The notes under the pieces: model-generated
The model's input: the letters and a program-made list of their open reading frames with translations, nothing else
What the model was told of the DNA's origin: nothing
Database searches by the model: none
Made by a program: the position numbers and the translations under genes
Part shown: positions 1-13,493 of the stretch, piece by piece
Layout of the letters: every line of letters begins with the position of its first letter
Position numbering within the stretch: position 1 is the first letter of the stretch
From: Couchioplanes caeruleus
GTDB lineage: Bacteria; Actinomycetota; Actinomycetes; Mycobacteriales; Micromonosporaceae
Assembly (NCBI RefSeq): GCF_023499255.1
Contig: NZ_CP092183.1
Span: forward strand, 4,708,501 to 4,772,500
Direction: 5' to 3'
Length of the DNA stretch: 64,000 bases

Positions 1-3181
<3,181 letters not shown>

Positions 3182-3189
3182 AGCGACCA

Positions 3190-3210
3190 CCTCCGCGGAC
3201 TTCTCGGAGG
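3190..3210 (-). promoter_or_regulatory. Shine-Dalgarno sequestering hairpin of metH
   Basis: On the minus strand CCTCCG (3210-3205) pairs perfectly with CGGAGG (3195-3190), the metH ribosome binding site, across a 9-base loop. CCTCCG overlaps the 3' strand of the riboswitch pseudoknot, so the two structures exclude each other. Inference: SAH binding frees the ribosome site and turns translation on. Confidence 0.65.
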
Positions 3211-3279
3211 CGCCCTTGGTCGGTGTGGTTCCGGTCCGAGCGTGGCGGGGTGGACCCCCGTTGCAGCGCCCCTCGGCCT
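3206..3279 (-). promoter_or_regulatory. SAH riboswitch upstream of metH
   Basis: Read on the minus strand the leader contains GAGGGGCGCTGCAA, close to the conserved SAH riboswitch core GAGGRGCGCUGC. P1 forms from GGCCGAG and CTCGGACC (one bulged A). A P2 hairpin CGGGG-GTCCA-CCCCG follows, then CCACGCTCGG in place of the usual CCAGGCTCG. The 3' segment GCGCCTC can pair with GGGGCGC in the core (one G-U), which is the expected pseudoknot. SAH riboswitches are known upstream of ahcY and metH and switch expression on when S-adenosylhomocysteine rises. Assignment is by eye from motif and pairing. Confidence 0.8.
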
Positions 3280-3578
3280 GGCGCACAAGGTTACCCGAAG
3301 GCGGTCGTATCGGCCTCGAGGGCGGGTCGCGTCCCGAAGGATGGGCTGCCGGCGAGCGGTGCGTGCGGCCCGGCACCCGCTTCCCCGGTGCGTCCGGGGG
3401 CCGCCGCGGGCCGAACGCCGCGCCCGGTGACCGGGCGGCCCCGGTCCCGCTCGGCTGACCGGGCCGGGCCGGGTCGCCCGTACGGGCCGTTGTCGCGTCG
3501 ATCCCCCTTCCGCCGCCTGCACCCCGCCCGAGCCCGCGTCAGGATGCATCCGGAACTCTGACCTGGGGGGACATCGAC
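3280..3578. other. Intergenic region between divergent metH and the MHYT gene
   Basis: No gene supported. Very GC-rich; it must hold the metH promoter (minus) and the promoter of the MHYT gene (plus), but no convincing -10/-35 pair stands out. A long open frame across it lacks normal codon bias and is a shadow. Confidence 0.5.
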
Positions 3579-4481
3579 ATGGAGATCCACCACTTCGAGC
3601 ACGGATGGGTCACGCCGGCGGTGAGCTACACGCTGTCGGTGCTCGGCTCGCTGCTCGGCCTCGTGTGCGCCGTACGGCTGCGCTCCGCGCACAGCGGCGG
3701 CGGGCGGGCCTGGTGGCTGACGCTGTCGGCGATCGCCATCGGCGGCACCGGCATCTGGACGATGCACTTCGTGGCGATGCTGGGCTTCGGCGTGGTGGGC
3801 ACGCCGATCCGCTACGACGTCGCGCTCACCGCGGCCAGCGCGGTGCTGGCGATCGCCGCGGTCGGCGCCGGCATGATGATCGTCTTCGGCGGCGAGCGGG
3901 CCCGCGCCGTCCGCATCGTCGCCGGCGGCCTGCTCGCCGGCCTCGGCGTCGCCGCCATGCACTACATGGGCATGTCCGCCATGCACCTCAACGGCCACAT
4001 CTCGTACGGCACCCCGCGCGTGGCCGCCTCGGTCGCGATCGCGGTCGTGGCCGCCACCGTCGCGCTGTGGCTGACGGTGACGGTGCAGAAGCCGCTCGCC
4101 ATCCTCGGCGCGGCGCTGATCATGGGCGTGGCGGTCAACGGCATGCACTTCACCGGCATGTCGGCGATGACCGTGCGCGCCGACGAGGCGACCGGCACCC
4201 CGTCCGGTGCGACGGCCACCACGCTGCTGATCCCGATCGGCCTCGCCGTGGTCTTCGCCGCGCTGGGCCTGGCGTACGCGTTGATGGCGGCCCCGACCGA
4301 CGAGGACCGGGCGGCGGCGGCGTACCTGGCCGCCCGGCTGGAACAGGGCGACGCGGCGGACCGCCCGGCCACCCCCCGCCCGGCGGCGGCGGCTCCGGCG
4401 AGCGCGCACATCCCGCAGCAGCGCGGCTCGGCCCTCGGCGGTGCGTCGTGGACGTACCGGGACCGCTCATCGCGACAGTGA
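3579..4481 (+). CDS. MHYT-domain integral membrane sensor protein
   Basis: A 300-residue membrane protein with about seven hydrophobic segments. It shows the repeated MHYT signature three times as MHFVAM, MHYMGM and MHFTGM near the outer ends of helices, the arrangement proposed in this family to bind a metal (copper) and sense oxygen, CO or NO. The C-terminal 60 residues are a cytoplasmic Ala/Pro-rich tail with no output domain, so it is a stand-alone MHYT protein rather than a GGDEF/EAL fusion. ATG at 3579 follows a GGGGGGA ribosome site. Its 3' end overlaps the convergent ribosomal protection gene by 15 bases. The sensing role is inferred from the family. Confidence 0.85.
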   Translation: MEIHHFEHGWVTPAVSYTLSVLGSLLGLVCAVRLRSAHSGGGRAWWLTLSAIAIGGTGIWTMHFVAMLGFGVVGTPIRYDVALTAASAVLAIAAVGAGMMIVFGGERARAVRIVAGGLLAGLGVAAMHYMGMSAMHLNGHISYGTPRVAASVAIAVVAATVALWLTVTVQKPLAILGAALIMGVAVNGMHFTGMSAMTVRADEATGTPSGATATTLLIPIGLAVVFAALGLAYALMAAPTDEDRAAAAYLAARLEQGDAADRPATPRPAAAAPASAHIPQQRGSALGGASWTYRDRSSRQ

Positions 4482-6320
4482 CGGGGCGGCCAGGAACCGC
4501 AGGTACGCCTCGCGGTCCAGCGGGTCGCCGTCCAGGCGCGCACGGACCGGCGGCGTCCCCCGTACCGGCCGGTCGGGTCCGGGGCGGCTCCACAGCGCCC
4601 CCTCGCCGTGCGTCAGTCCCGGCAGCGCCCGGGTCAGGTCCTGCACGAGCCGGGACGGCAGCTCGCCGGTGATGACCCAGCCGTCGGCGCGCGGTACCGA
4701 CCCGGACAGCTCCGCGCCCAGCGCCGACATCGCGCCGAGCACGGTGCTCAGCGCGTCGGCGGGGACCTCGACCTCGACCGAGTGACACGGCTCGTGCACG
4801 CGCGTACCGGCCCGCTGCAGCGCGCGGAGCAGCACGACGGGCGCGAGGCCGCGGAAGTCGGCGGCGGTGGAGATCGGCGACTTCCAGGCGATGCGGGTCA
4901 CGGTGACCGTGCAGTCGAGCACCTCCCAGCCGGACAGGCCCTGCTGCAGGGTGCGGCGTACGGCCTCCTCGGTCGCGACGTGGAACGCGCGGGGCACCGC
5001 GCCCCACTCGGCCTCGTGGCGGTACCGCAGGCCGGAGCCGGGCGGGCCGGGCTCGGCACGCAGCCCGATCGTGGCCCAGAAGTCGTTGCCGCCGTGCTTG
5101 CCGAAGGCCGTCTCGGCGTGACCGGCGCCGATCAGCCGCTCGGCGTACACGGGCTGCACGTCGCCGAAGACCGCCTCGACGCCGAAGTCGCGCGCCAGCC
5201 GGTCCGCGATGACCTCGCGTTGCACGGCCCCGTACAGCAGAACCGAGGTGGCACCGCCCGCCGCGCGGGTCCGGATCAGCGGGTCCTCGTCGGCCAGGCT
5301 GGTCAGCGCGGCGTGCAGTTCGGCCTCCTGGCCGGGGTGCCGGGGCTCGACCAGCGCCTCGAGGCCGGGCGGGGCGAACTGGCGGGCGGCCTCGCGTCCC
5401 GGGTCGCCCAGCCGGTCGCCGACACGGGCGCCGCCGAGCCCGCGGACCCGGGCGATGCCGCCGGCCCGGAGCACCCGCTCGCCGGTGCCCGGCACGCTCA
5501 GCCCGGTGACGCGGCCGGTGACGGCGCCGCCGGGGCGGGTCAGCCGCAGGCGCTGGCGTTCTCGCACCTCGCCGCCGAACAGGCGCAGGTAGGCGACCTT
5601 CTCGCCGCCGGGGGCCCGCTCCACCGCGAACACGAGCCCGCTGGTCGCGCCCCGGGCCGGCGGTGGGCGCAGCAAAGTGGTCAGCCCGGTGGTCAGTTCC
5701 CGGACGCCCTGCCCGGTCAGCGCCGAGCCGAAGAACACCGGGTGCAGCCGGCCGGCGGCGGTCTCCTCGGCGATCAGCCCGCGCAGCTCGTCGAGCGAGC
5801 GGTCGGGCCGGGCGGTGGCGGCCGGGGTGCCCGCGTCACGCACGGTGCTGACGGCCACGACGTCGGCGTCCAGCTTGGACCGCAGCTCGTCAACCAGTCC
5901 GGCGGTCCGGGCACCCGTACGGTCGATCTTGTTGACGAAGAACAGCACGGGCAGGCCGAGCCGGCGCAGTGAGCGCCACAACACGCGGGTCTGTGCCTGC
6001 ACGCCCTCGACGGCGGAGACGACGAGGACGGCGGCGTCGAGCACGGCGAGCGCCCGTTCCACCTCGGCGATGAAGTCGGGGTGCCCGGGCGTGTCGATGA
6101 GGTTGATCCGCCGGCTGCCGGCGGCGAACGAGGCGACCGCGGAGCGGATGGTGATGCCGCGCTCGCGTTCCAGCTCGCCGCTGTCGGTGTGGGTGCTGCC
6201 GGCGTCGACGCTGCCGAGCGCCGCGATGACGCCGTGCTCGTAGAGCAGGCGCTCGGTGAGGCTGGTCTTACCGGCGTCGACGTGCGCCAGGATGCCGAGG
6301 TTCAGAGGTGTCGAAGGCAA
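4467..6320 (-). CDS. Tet(M)/OtrA-type ribosomal protection GTPase
   Basis: An EF-G-like translational GTPase of 617 residues, the size of ribosomal protection proteins (about 640). GTPase motifs are at the N-terminus: G1 AHVDAGKT (11-18), switch I RGITIRSA, G3 DTPGH, G4 NKID. EF-G-like domains II-V follow. In this family GTP hydrolysis on the ribosome dislodges tetracycline; actinomycete relatives include OtrA self-resistance proteins. No tetracycline biosynthesis genes are in the window, so it may be an intrinsic resistance or stress factor. Its 3' end overlaps the convergent MHYT gene by 15 bases. Whether it protects against tetracycline cannot be read from sequence. Confidence 0.88.
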   Translation of the reverse strand: MPSTPLNLGILAHVDAGKTSLTERLLYEHGVIAALGSVDAGSTHTDSGELERERGITIRSAVASFAAGSRRINLIDTPGHPDFIAEVERALAVLDAAVLVVSAVEGVQAQTRVLWRSLRRLGLPVLFFVNKIDRTGARTAGLVDELRSKLDADVVAVSTVRDAGTPAATARPDRSLDELRGLIAEETAAGRLHPVFFGSALTGQGVRELTTGLTTLLRPPPARGATSGLVFAVERAPGGEKVAYLRLFGGEVRERQRLRLTRPGGAVTGRVTGLSVPGTGERVLRAGGIARVRGLGGARVGDRLGDPGREAARQFAPPGLEALVEPRHPGQEAELHAALTSLADEDPLIRTRAAGGATSVLLYGAVQREVIADRLARDFGVEAVFGDVQPVYAERLIGAGHAETAFGKHGGNDFWATIGLRAEPGPPGSGLRYRHEAEWGAVPRAFHVATEEAVRRTLQQGLSGWEVLDCTVTVTRIAWKSPISTAADFRGLAPVVLLRALQRAGTRVHEPCHSVEVEVPADALSTVLGAMSALGAELSGSVPRADGWVITGELPSRLVQDLTRALPGLTHGEGALWSRPGPDRPVRGTPPVRARLDGDPLDREAYLRFLAAPSLSR

Positions 6321-6398
6321 GGAGGTCCTCGGAGGCCGGGATCGGATGGATGGTCCGGGGCGTTCCGAGCTCTCGCATGCTTCCTCCAGGGTCGGCGG

Positions 6399-8066
6399 TC
6401 AGCCGCACCCTACGACGGCCGGTGTCGCGGTCGCGACCGAATTACCCCCGCAGGTGACGACCTGGCCGACGCCGGCCAGGTCGTCGGTGCGGTGGGTGAT
6501 GAGCAGGACCGTACGGTCGTGCGCCGCGGCCAGCAGGTCCCTGGTGAGCGCGTGCGCGGTCTCGTCGTCGAGGTGCTCGGTCGGCTCGTCGAGGATGAGC
6601 ACCCGGGCGTCCGTCAGCAGGGCGCGGGCCAGCACGAGGCGTCGGCGCTGGCCACCGGACAGTTGCATGCCGTGCTCGCCGACCAGCGTGTCCAGCCCGC
6701 GCGGCAGCCCCTGTGCCCAGTCCAGCAGCCGGGCCCGGCCGAGCACGTCGCGCAGCTCGGCGCCGGAGGAGTCGCGCCGGGCGATCCGCAAATTCTCGGC
6801 GATGGTCGTGTCGAACAGGTACGCGTCCTCCGGCAGGTACGTGACGACCCGCCGCACGTCGGCCGGGTCGAGCGTGCGCAGGTCCACGCCGTCGAGGGTG
6901 ATGCGGCCGGCCCGGGGGTCGAGGAAGCGCACCAGCAGCGCGGCGATCGTCGACTTGCCGGAGCCGCTCGGGCCGACCAGCGCCGTACGGCTGCCCGGCT
7001 CCAGCGTGAAGGAGACGTCGCGCACGGCGGTCCGTTCCGCGGTCCAGCCGGCCGTGACGCCCTCGACGCGAACCAGGCCGGGCCCGGCGGGCAGCGGCTG
7101 CGGGCCGGTGACCTCCATGACGGGTACGGGCGCGGCCATGACCTCGGCGAGCCGGCGCAGCGCGGCGCGGGCGGACGCGAGGTGCTGGGCGGCGCCCGGC
7201 AGCGTCCCGGCGATCTCGAAAACCGCGAGCGGGGTGAGGACCACGACCGCGAGGAGCTCGCCGGGGAGCGTCCCGGCGCGGACCGCCACGGCCCCGGCGG
7301 CCAGCCCGACGATCAGGCACAGGCCGGTGCTGAGCGCGGTCACGGCCGCGGACACGCCGGTGGCGAACGCCGAGCGCTCCCCCGCCCGGCGCAACCGCGC
7401 GTCGGCCTCGGCGAGCCGGGCCAGCTGCCGGTCGACGGCCCCGTACGCGGTCAGGTCCCGCAGCCCGTGCGCGAGGTCCACGGCGGCGGTCGCGAGCTCG
7501 CCGCGCAGCGGGGCCAACCGGCCGTCCGCCCGGCGCGCGGCCCGGGCCTGCAGCAGCGGGACGACGACGGCCACCACCACCAGGGCGGCCGCGAGGGTGA
7601 GCCCGGCGACCGGCAGGACCGATCCGACCAGCAGCACCGCGCCGGCGCCCGCGACCGCCGCCACCGCGTACGGCACCAGCACCCGGGTGATCAGGTCCAG
7701 CACGGCGTCGACGTCGGTGACGAGGCGCTGCACGAGGTCGGCGCGCCGGAAGTCGGCGAGCCCGGCGGGAGCCAGCTTCTCGAGCCGGGTGTAGAGGCGT
7801 ACGCGCAGTGCGCCGAGGATGCGGAAGGCCGCGTCGTGTCCGGCGAGGCGCTCGACATAGCGCAGCGCGCCGCGGCCGATGCCGAACGCGCGCACGGTGA
7901 CGATGGCGACCATGAGGTGCAGCACCGGCGGGTGCAGGGCGGCGCGCGAGATCAGCCAGGCGGAGGTGGCCATGAGCCCGACGGCGGCGCCGGCCGCGCC
8001 GACGCCGGCGAGCACGGCGATCAGCAACCGGCCCGCGGCCGGCCGCAGCAGCGTCACGACGTTCAT
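6399..8066 (-). CDS. cydC: CydC subunit of the cytochrome bd assembly exporter
   Basis: A 555-residue ABC half-transporter that pairs with CydD to export thiols (cysteine/glutathione-type) and permit cytochrome bd assembly. Start MNVVTLLRPAAG; six membrane helices in the first 300 residues with the family-typical RYVERLAGHDAAF; then a nucleotide-binding domain with Walker A GPSGSGKST, signature LSGGQRRR, Walker B LILDEPTEHLD and a switch histidine in LLITHRT. The ATG at 8066 overlaps the cydD stop (ATGA), so the two are translationally coupled. Last gene of cydABDC. In several actinomycetes CydD and CydC are one fused protein; here they are separate. Confidence 0.93.
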   Translation of the reverse strand: MNVVTLLRPAAGRLLIAVLAGVGAAGAAVGLMATSAWLISRAALHPPVLHLMVAIVTVRAFGIGRGALRYVERLAGHDAAFRILGALRVRLYTRLEKLAPAGLADFRRADLVQRLVTDVDAVLDLITRVLVPYAVAAVAGAGAVLLVGSVLPVAGLTLAAALVVVAVVVPLLQARAARRADGRLAPLRGELATAAVDLAHGLRDLTAYGAVDRQLARLAEADARLRRAGERSAFATGVSAAVTALSTGLCLIVGLAAGAVAVRAGTLPGELLAVVVLTPLAVFEIAGTLPGAAQHLASARAALRRLAEVMAAPVPVMEVTGPQPLPAGPGLVRVEGVTAGWTAERTAVRDVSFTLEPGSRTALVGPSGSGKSTIAALLVRFLDPRAGRITLDGVDLRTLDPADVRRVVTYLPEDAYLFDTTIAENLRIARRDSSGAELRDVLGRARLLDWAQGLPRGLDTLVGEHGMQLSGGQRRRLVLARALLTDARVLILDEPTEHLDDETAHALTRDLLAAAHDRTVLLITHRTDDLAGVGQVVTCGGNSVATATPAVVGCG

Positions 8067-9661
8067 GCCGTCACCGGGGCCAGCGAGATCTCCCGGTCGG
8101 CGAGGGCGATCAGCTCGGGGCGGTGCGCGGCGATGACGACCGTACGCCCGGCAGCGAGCCGCCGGATCGCGGCCATGACCCCGTCGGCGGTGTCCGCGTC
8201 GAGGTTCGCGGTCGGCTCGTCGAGCAGCACGACCGGCGCGTCCCGGTGGAAGGCGCGGGCGATGGCGATGCGCTGCCGCTGTCCCGCGGACAGGCCGCTG
8301 CCGTCGTCGCCGAGCGTCATGCCGGGGTCCGTGACGAACGTGTCGGCGCCCGCTTCGCGCAGGGCCGCGGTCACGTCTCCCGGGGCGCCCAGGGCGACGT
8401 TCTCGGCGACCGTGCCGGCGAACAGGTACGGGCGCTGCGGCACCCAGGCGATCCGCTGCCGCCACCGCTCGGGGTCCACACCGGACAGCGGAACTCCCCC
8501 GACGGTGACCCGCCCGGAGAACGGGGCGGCGAAGCCGAGCAGCACGTCCAGCGCGGTCGACTTGCCGCACCCGCTGGGCCCGGTCAGCGCCACGACCTCG
8601 CCGGGCTGGATGAGCGCGGACAGCCGCAGCGCGTCGGCGTCGCGGTAGCGCACCACGACGTCCTCGAACGCGATGGTGCCGGCCGGTGCCGGGTCGCTCC
8701 CCGCGGCGGGCACCGGGCGTTCCAGGATCGCGAAGGCCTCCTCCGCGGCGGCCAGGCCCTCGGCGCTGGCGTGGTAGTTCGCGCCGACCTGACGCAGCGG
8801 CAGGTACGCCTCCGGCGCGAGGATCAGCACGAGCAGCGCGGTGGCCAGGTCGAGGTGCCCGGAGACCAGGCGCAGCCCGATGCCGACGGCGACCAGAGCC
8901 ACCGACAGGGTCGCCAGCAGCTCCAGCACCAGCGAGGACAGGAACGCGGTGCGCAGCGTGCGCATGGTGAGCCGGCGCTGCTCGGCGCTGATCCGGCGGA
9001 TCGTGCCGGCCTGCGGCCGGGCCCGGCCGAACAGCTTGAGCGTGGGCAGCCCCGCGACGACGTCGAGGAAGTGGTGCGACAGCCGGGACATCAGCCGGAA
9101 CTGGCGCCGGTTGGCGGCCTCGGTGTGCAGGCCGACCAGCGCCATGAAGACCGGGATCAGCGGCAGCGTCAGCGCGATGGTCCCGGTCGCGACCAGGTCG
9201 GCCGGCAGCAGCCGGGCCAGCACGATCGCGGGTACGAGCGCCGCCAGTACCAGCTGCGGCAGGTACCGGGCGAAGTACGCGTCGAGCGCGTCGAGCCCCC
9301 GGGTGACCAGCGTGAGCACCGCGCCCGTCGGCTGCCGGTCGCGGGGGCCGAGCTCGGCCAGGCGGGCCAGGACCTTGCGGCGCAGCTCCGACTTGACGCC
9401 GGCGGCGGAGCGCGCGGCCATGACCTCCTGCGCCCACGCCACGAGCCCGCGCCCGGCCACCACCACGGCCAGCCGGCCCAGCGTGGGCAGCAGCGAGGCC
9501 GCCGTCGCGCCGTGCAGGAAGACCGCGGTGATGCCGTCGGCCAGGAGGGTCGCCTGCGCCACGATCAGCGCGGCCAGCGCCACCCCCAGCGCCACGGCGA
9601 CCGCCAGGTACGCCCGGGTCGAGCGCGCGTACCGGAGCAGGCGCGGGTCGAGCGGCTTCAC
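8063..9661 (-). CDS. cydD: CydD subunit of the cytochrome bd assembly exporter
   Basis: A 532-residue ABC half-transporter, partner of CydC. The GTG start (VKPLDPRLLRYARS) overlaps the cydB stop as GTGA. Membrane domain with about six helices to residue 290, then Walker A GPSGCGKST, signature LSAGQRQRIAIARA, Walker B VVLLDEPTANLD and switch histidine in AAHRPEL. The stop overlaps the cydC start. The start was chosen because of the stop-start overlap and because upstream sequence in this frame lies inside cydB. Confidence 0.93.
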   Translation of the reverse strand: MKPLDPRLLRYARSTRAYLAVAVALGVALAALIVAQATLLADGITAVFLHGATAASLLPTLGRLAVVVAGRGLVAWAQEVMAARSAAGVKSELRRKVLARLAELGPRDRQPTGAVLTLVTRGLDALDAYFARYLPQLVLAALVPAIVLARLLPADLVATGTIALTLPLIPVFMALVGLHTEAANRRQFRLMSRLSHHFLDVVAGLPTLKLFGRARPQAGTIRRISAEQRRLTMRTLRTAFLSSLVLELLATLSVALVAVGIGLRLVSGHLDLATALLVLILAPEAYLPLRQVGANYHASAEGLAAAEEAFAILERPVPAAGSDPAPAGTIAFEDVVVRYRDADALRLSALIQPGEVVALTGPSGCGKSTALDVLLGFAAPFSGRVTVGGVPLSGVDPERWRQRIAWVPQRPYLFAGTVAENVALGAPGDVTAALREAGADTFVTDPGMTLGDDGSGLSAGQRQRIAIARAFHRDAPVVLLDEPTANLDADTADGVMAAIRRLAAGRTVVIAAHRPELIALADREISLAPVTA

Positions 9662-10704
9662 CGGGCTTGGTTGCCGGCGCCGGCGGGCGCGGGGCTGACC
9701 GGGATCGGCGTCGCCGGGATGTGCTCGACGGTGAGCCGCTTGCGGAACACCCAGTACGTCCAGCCCTGGTACGCCAGCACGACCGGCGTGAACACGACCG
9801 CGACCCACGTCATGACCTTCAGCGTGTACGGCGTCGACGCCGCGTTCGTGGTGGTGAGGCTGTTGGCGTCGGCGATGGTGGACGGCAGCACGTTCGGGAA
9901 CAGCGTGACGAACAGCGCGAACACGGCCAGCACGATGGTGGCGGCGGTGGCCAGGAACGCCCAGCCCTCCCGGCGTACCCGGGTGGCGAGCGCGGCCCCC
10001 ACGAGGCTGAGCGCGGCGACGGCCGAGAGCACCCAGCCGGCCGCGTCGTGGTGCGCCAGCGCGGTCCACAGCAGGAACGCGCCCGCGACCGCGATGGCCG
10101 GCACGGCGAGCCGGGCCGCCAGGGCGCCGGCGCGCTCGCGCATCTCCCCGCCGGTCTTCAGGGCGAGGAACACCGCGCCGTGCAGCGTGAACAGCACGAG
10201 CGTGGTGAGCCCGCCGAGCAGCGCGTACGGGTTCAGCAGGGTGAAGAACCCGCCCACGTACTCGTGGTCGGCGTCGAGGCGCACGCCGCGCACGATGTTG
10301 CCGAACGCCACGCCCCACAGCAGTGCCGGGACGAGGCTGCCGACGATGATGCACAGGTCCCACCGGCGCTTCCACCACGCCTCGTCGCGCTTGCCGCGGT
10401 ACTCGAACGCGACGCCGCGCACGATGAGGGACACCAGGATGATCAGCAGCGGCAGGTAGAAGCCGGAGAACAGGGTCGCGTACCACTCGGGGAACGCGGC
10501 GAAGGTCGCGCCGCCGGCGACGAGCAGCCACACCTCGTTGCCGTCCCAGACCGGGCCGATGGTGTTGATCAGCAGGCGCCGTTCGCGGTCGTCGCGGCCG
10601 AGCACCGGCAGCAGGATGCCGACGCCGAAGTCGAAGCCCTCGAGCAGGAAGTAGCCGGCCCAGAGCACGGCGATCAGCCCGAACCAGACAGTCGTGAGTT
10701 CCAT
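9658..10704 (-). CDS. cydB: Cytochrome bd ubiquinol/menaquinol oxidase subunit II
   Basis: A 348-residue integral membrane subunit of the bd-type terminal oxidase, which reduces O2 with high affinity using menaquinol. The hallmark FDFGVGILLP and GPVWDGNEVWLL near the N-terminus identify CydB; eight or nine helices are visible. It follows cydA after a 51-base gap and overlaps cydD by four bases, so the four genes form one operon. Confidence 0.95.
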   Translation of the reverse strand: MELTTVWFGLIAVLWAGYFLLEGFDFGVGILLPVLGRDDRERRLLINTIGPVWDGNEVWLLVAGGATFAAFPEWYATLFSGFYLPLLIILVSLIVRGVAFEYRGKRDEAWWKRRWDLCIIVGSLVPALLWGVAFGNIVRGVRLDADHEYVGGFFTLLNPYALLGGLTTLVLFTLHGAVFLALKTGGEMRERAGALAARLAVPAIAVAGAFLLWTALAHHDAAGWVLSAVAALSLVGAALATRVRREGWAFLATAATIVLAVFALFVTLFPNVLPSTIADANSLTTTNAASTPYTLKVMTWVAVVFTPVVLAYQGWTYWVFRKRLTVEHIPATPIPVSPAPAGAGNQAR

Positions 10705-10755
10705 ATCGCAGCCTTCAGTCGATTCAGGGCGGTGGGTGGGGCGGTCGGACGGCTC

Positions 10756-12153
10756 TCAGTAGGCGAACGCGAGGGGGCGGTCGGCGTCGTCGGTGTCGTC
10801 CACCGGTGGCTCGATCTCGGGCGCGCCGGCGCGGGCGTACCGGAGGAAGAGCCCGACCTCGACGACGGCGAGCACGCCGTAGAGCAGGGTCAGCACGATG
10901 AGCGAGGTGGCGGCCTCCCCGGTGCTCACCGCCGGGGAGCCGCTCTCCGCCGTGCGGAACACGCCGAAGACGGTCCACGGCTGCCGGCCCATCTCGGTGA
11001 AGATCCAGCCGAACGAGTTGGCCAGCAAGGGCATCGCGACCGTGGCGATCGCCGCGGGCCACAGCCAGCGGTTCGCCGGGGTACGCCCGCGCCGGGTCAG
11101 CCAGAGCGCCGCCAGCGCGATCGCCATCGCCAGCGCGCCGAAGCCGATCATCAGGCGGAACGACCAGTACGTGACCGGCACGTAGGGCGCGTAGTCGCCG
11201 GGGCCGTACTTCTCGGCGTACTGCTGCTGCAGATCGTTGATCCCCTCGACCTCGCCGGACGGGCTGCCGGTGGCCATGAAGGACAGCAGCGAGGGGATGC
11301 GCACGCTGGCGACCTCCTCGCGCCCGTCGAGGGAGCCGATCGTGAACAGCGAGAAGCTGGCGGGCTTCGAGGTGTCGTAGAGCGCCTCGGCGGCGGCCAT
11401 CTTCATCGGCTGCTGCTCGGTCATGATGCGGGCCTGCAGGTCGCCGGTGATGAGCACGCCCACGCCGGCGATCAGCACGACCCAGGCGCCCAGCTTGAGC
11501 GAGGGCCGGAACACCTGCTCCTGGTTGCCCGTGCGCAGGTGCCAGGCGCTGACGGCGAGCAGCAGGGCGCCGGCCGTCAGGAAGCACGCGGTGACCGTGT
11601 GCGGGAACGTCACGAGGGTGGTCGAGTTCGTCAGCACGGCGCCGATGCTGTGCAGCTCGGCGCGGCCGGTCCCGGCGTTCACCTCGTAGCCGACCGGGTG
11701 CTGCATCCACGAGTTCGCGGCCAGGATGAAGTACGCCGACAGCAGCGTGCCGATCGAGGCGAGCCAGATCGTGGCGAGATGCAGCCGCTTCGGCAGCCGG
11801 TCCCAGCCGAAGATCCACAGCCCGAGGAACGTCGACTCGAGGAAGAACGCCAGCAGCCCCTCGATGGCCAGCGGGGCACCGAAGATGTCACCGACGAACC
11901 GCGAGTAGTCGCTCCAGTTCATGCCGAACTGGAACTCCTGCACGATGCCGGTGACCACGCCCATCGCGAAGTTGATCAGGAAGAGCTTGCCCCAGAACTT
12001 CGTGGCGCGCAGGTAGTGCTCCTTGCCGGTACGCAACCAGGCGGTCTGCAGGCCGGCGACCAGCGCGGACAGGCCGATCGTGATCGGCACGAAGATGAAG
12101 TGGTACACGGTGGTGATGCCGAACTGCCATCGGGCAAGATCCAGGGCGTCCAC
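10756..12153 (-). CDS. cydA: Cytochrome bd oxidase subunit I
   Basis: A 465-residue haem-bearing subunit. Expected ligands are visible: His18 in TTVYHF (haem b595), a His in FPHTV and a Met in SFRLMIGFG (haem b558), and the GRQPW signature. The Q-loop is short, as usual outside proteobacteria. The GTG at 12153 (VDALDLARWQFG) is preceded by GGAAAGGA about nine bases upstream; a start at 12282 would run into the divergent permease gene and has no counterpart in the family. The C-terminus is acidic. First gene of cydABDC. Confidence 0.95.
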   Translation of the reverse strand: MDALDLARWQFGITTVYHFIFVPITIGLSALVAGLQTAWLRTGKEHYLRATKFWGKLFLINFAMGVVTGIVQEFQFGMNWSDYSRFVGDIFGAPLAIEGLLAFFLESTFLGLWIFGWDRLPKRLHLATIWLASIGTLLSAYFILAANSWMQHPVGYEVNAGTGRAELHSIGAVLTNSTTLVTFPHTVTACFLTAGALLLAVSAWHLRTGNQEQVFRPSLKLGAWVVLIAGVGVLITGDLQARIMTEQQPMKMAAAEALYDTSKPASFSLFTIGSLDGREEVASVRIPSLLSFMATGSPSGEVEGINDLQQQYAEKYGPGDYAPYVPVTYWSFRLMIGFGALAMAIALAALWLTRRGRTPANRWLWPAAIATVAMPLLANSFGWIFTEMGRQPWTVFGVFRTAESGSPAVSTGEAATSLIVLTLLYGVLAVVEVGLFLRYARAGAPEIEPPVDDTDDADRPLAFAY

Positions 12154-12256
12154 GGGGTGGTCCTTTCCACGGCTGGGAACGAAGTCTTCGTGACCTCGCC
12201 GGAGGCCGATCAGGGCCGAAGGTCCCGACCCAAGGTCCCGTCCGGAAGGATTTCGC
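12154..12256. promoter_or_regulatory. Divergent cydA / permease control region with a 13-bp palindrome
   Basis: Contains ACGAAG-T-CTTCGT (12179-12191), a perfect 6-bp-arm palindrome, and a direct repeat AAGGTCCCG (12219-12227 and 12232-12240, 13 bp apart). No match to the Rex operator type (TTGTGAA-N4-TTCACAA) known for actinomycete cyd genes was seen. Promoter elements are not obvious. Confidence 0.45.
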
Positions 12257-13489
<1,233 letters not shown>

Positions 13490-13493
13490 CGGC

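Noticed and set aside
3182..3300. Possible cobalamin riboswitch for the B12-dependent metH
   Set aside because: No B12-box consensus was found in the leader, whereas the SAH riboswitch core and pseudoknot fit well.
6399..9437. Fused CydDC protein of over 1000 residues in one frame
   Set aside because: The sequence before MNVVTLL in that frame is a shadow of cydD; the two subunits are separate genes with an ATGA overlap.
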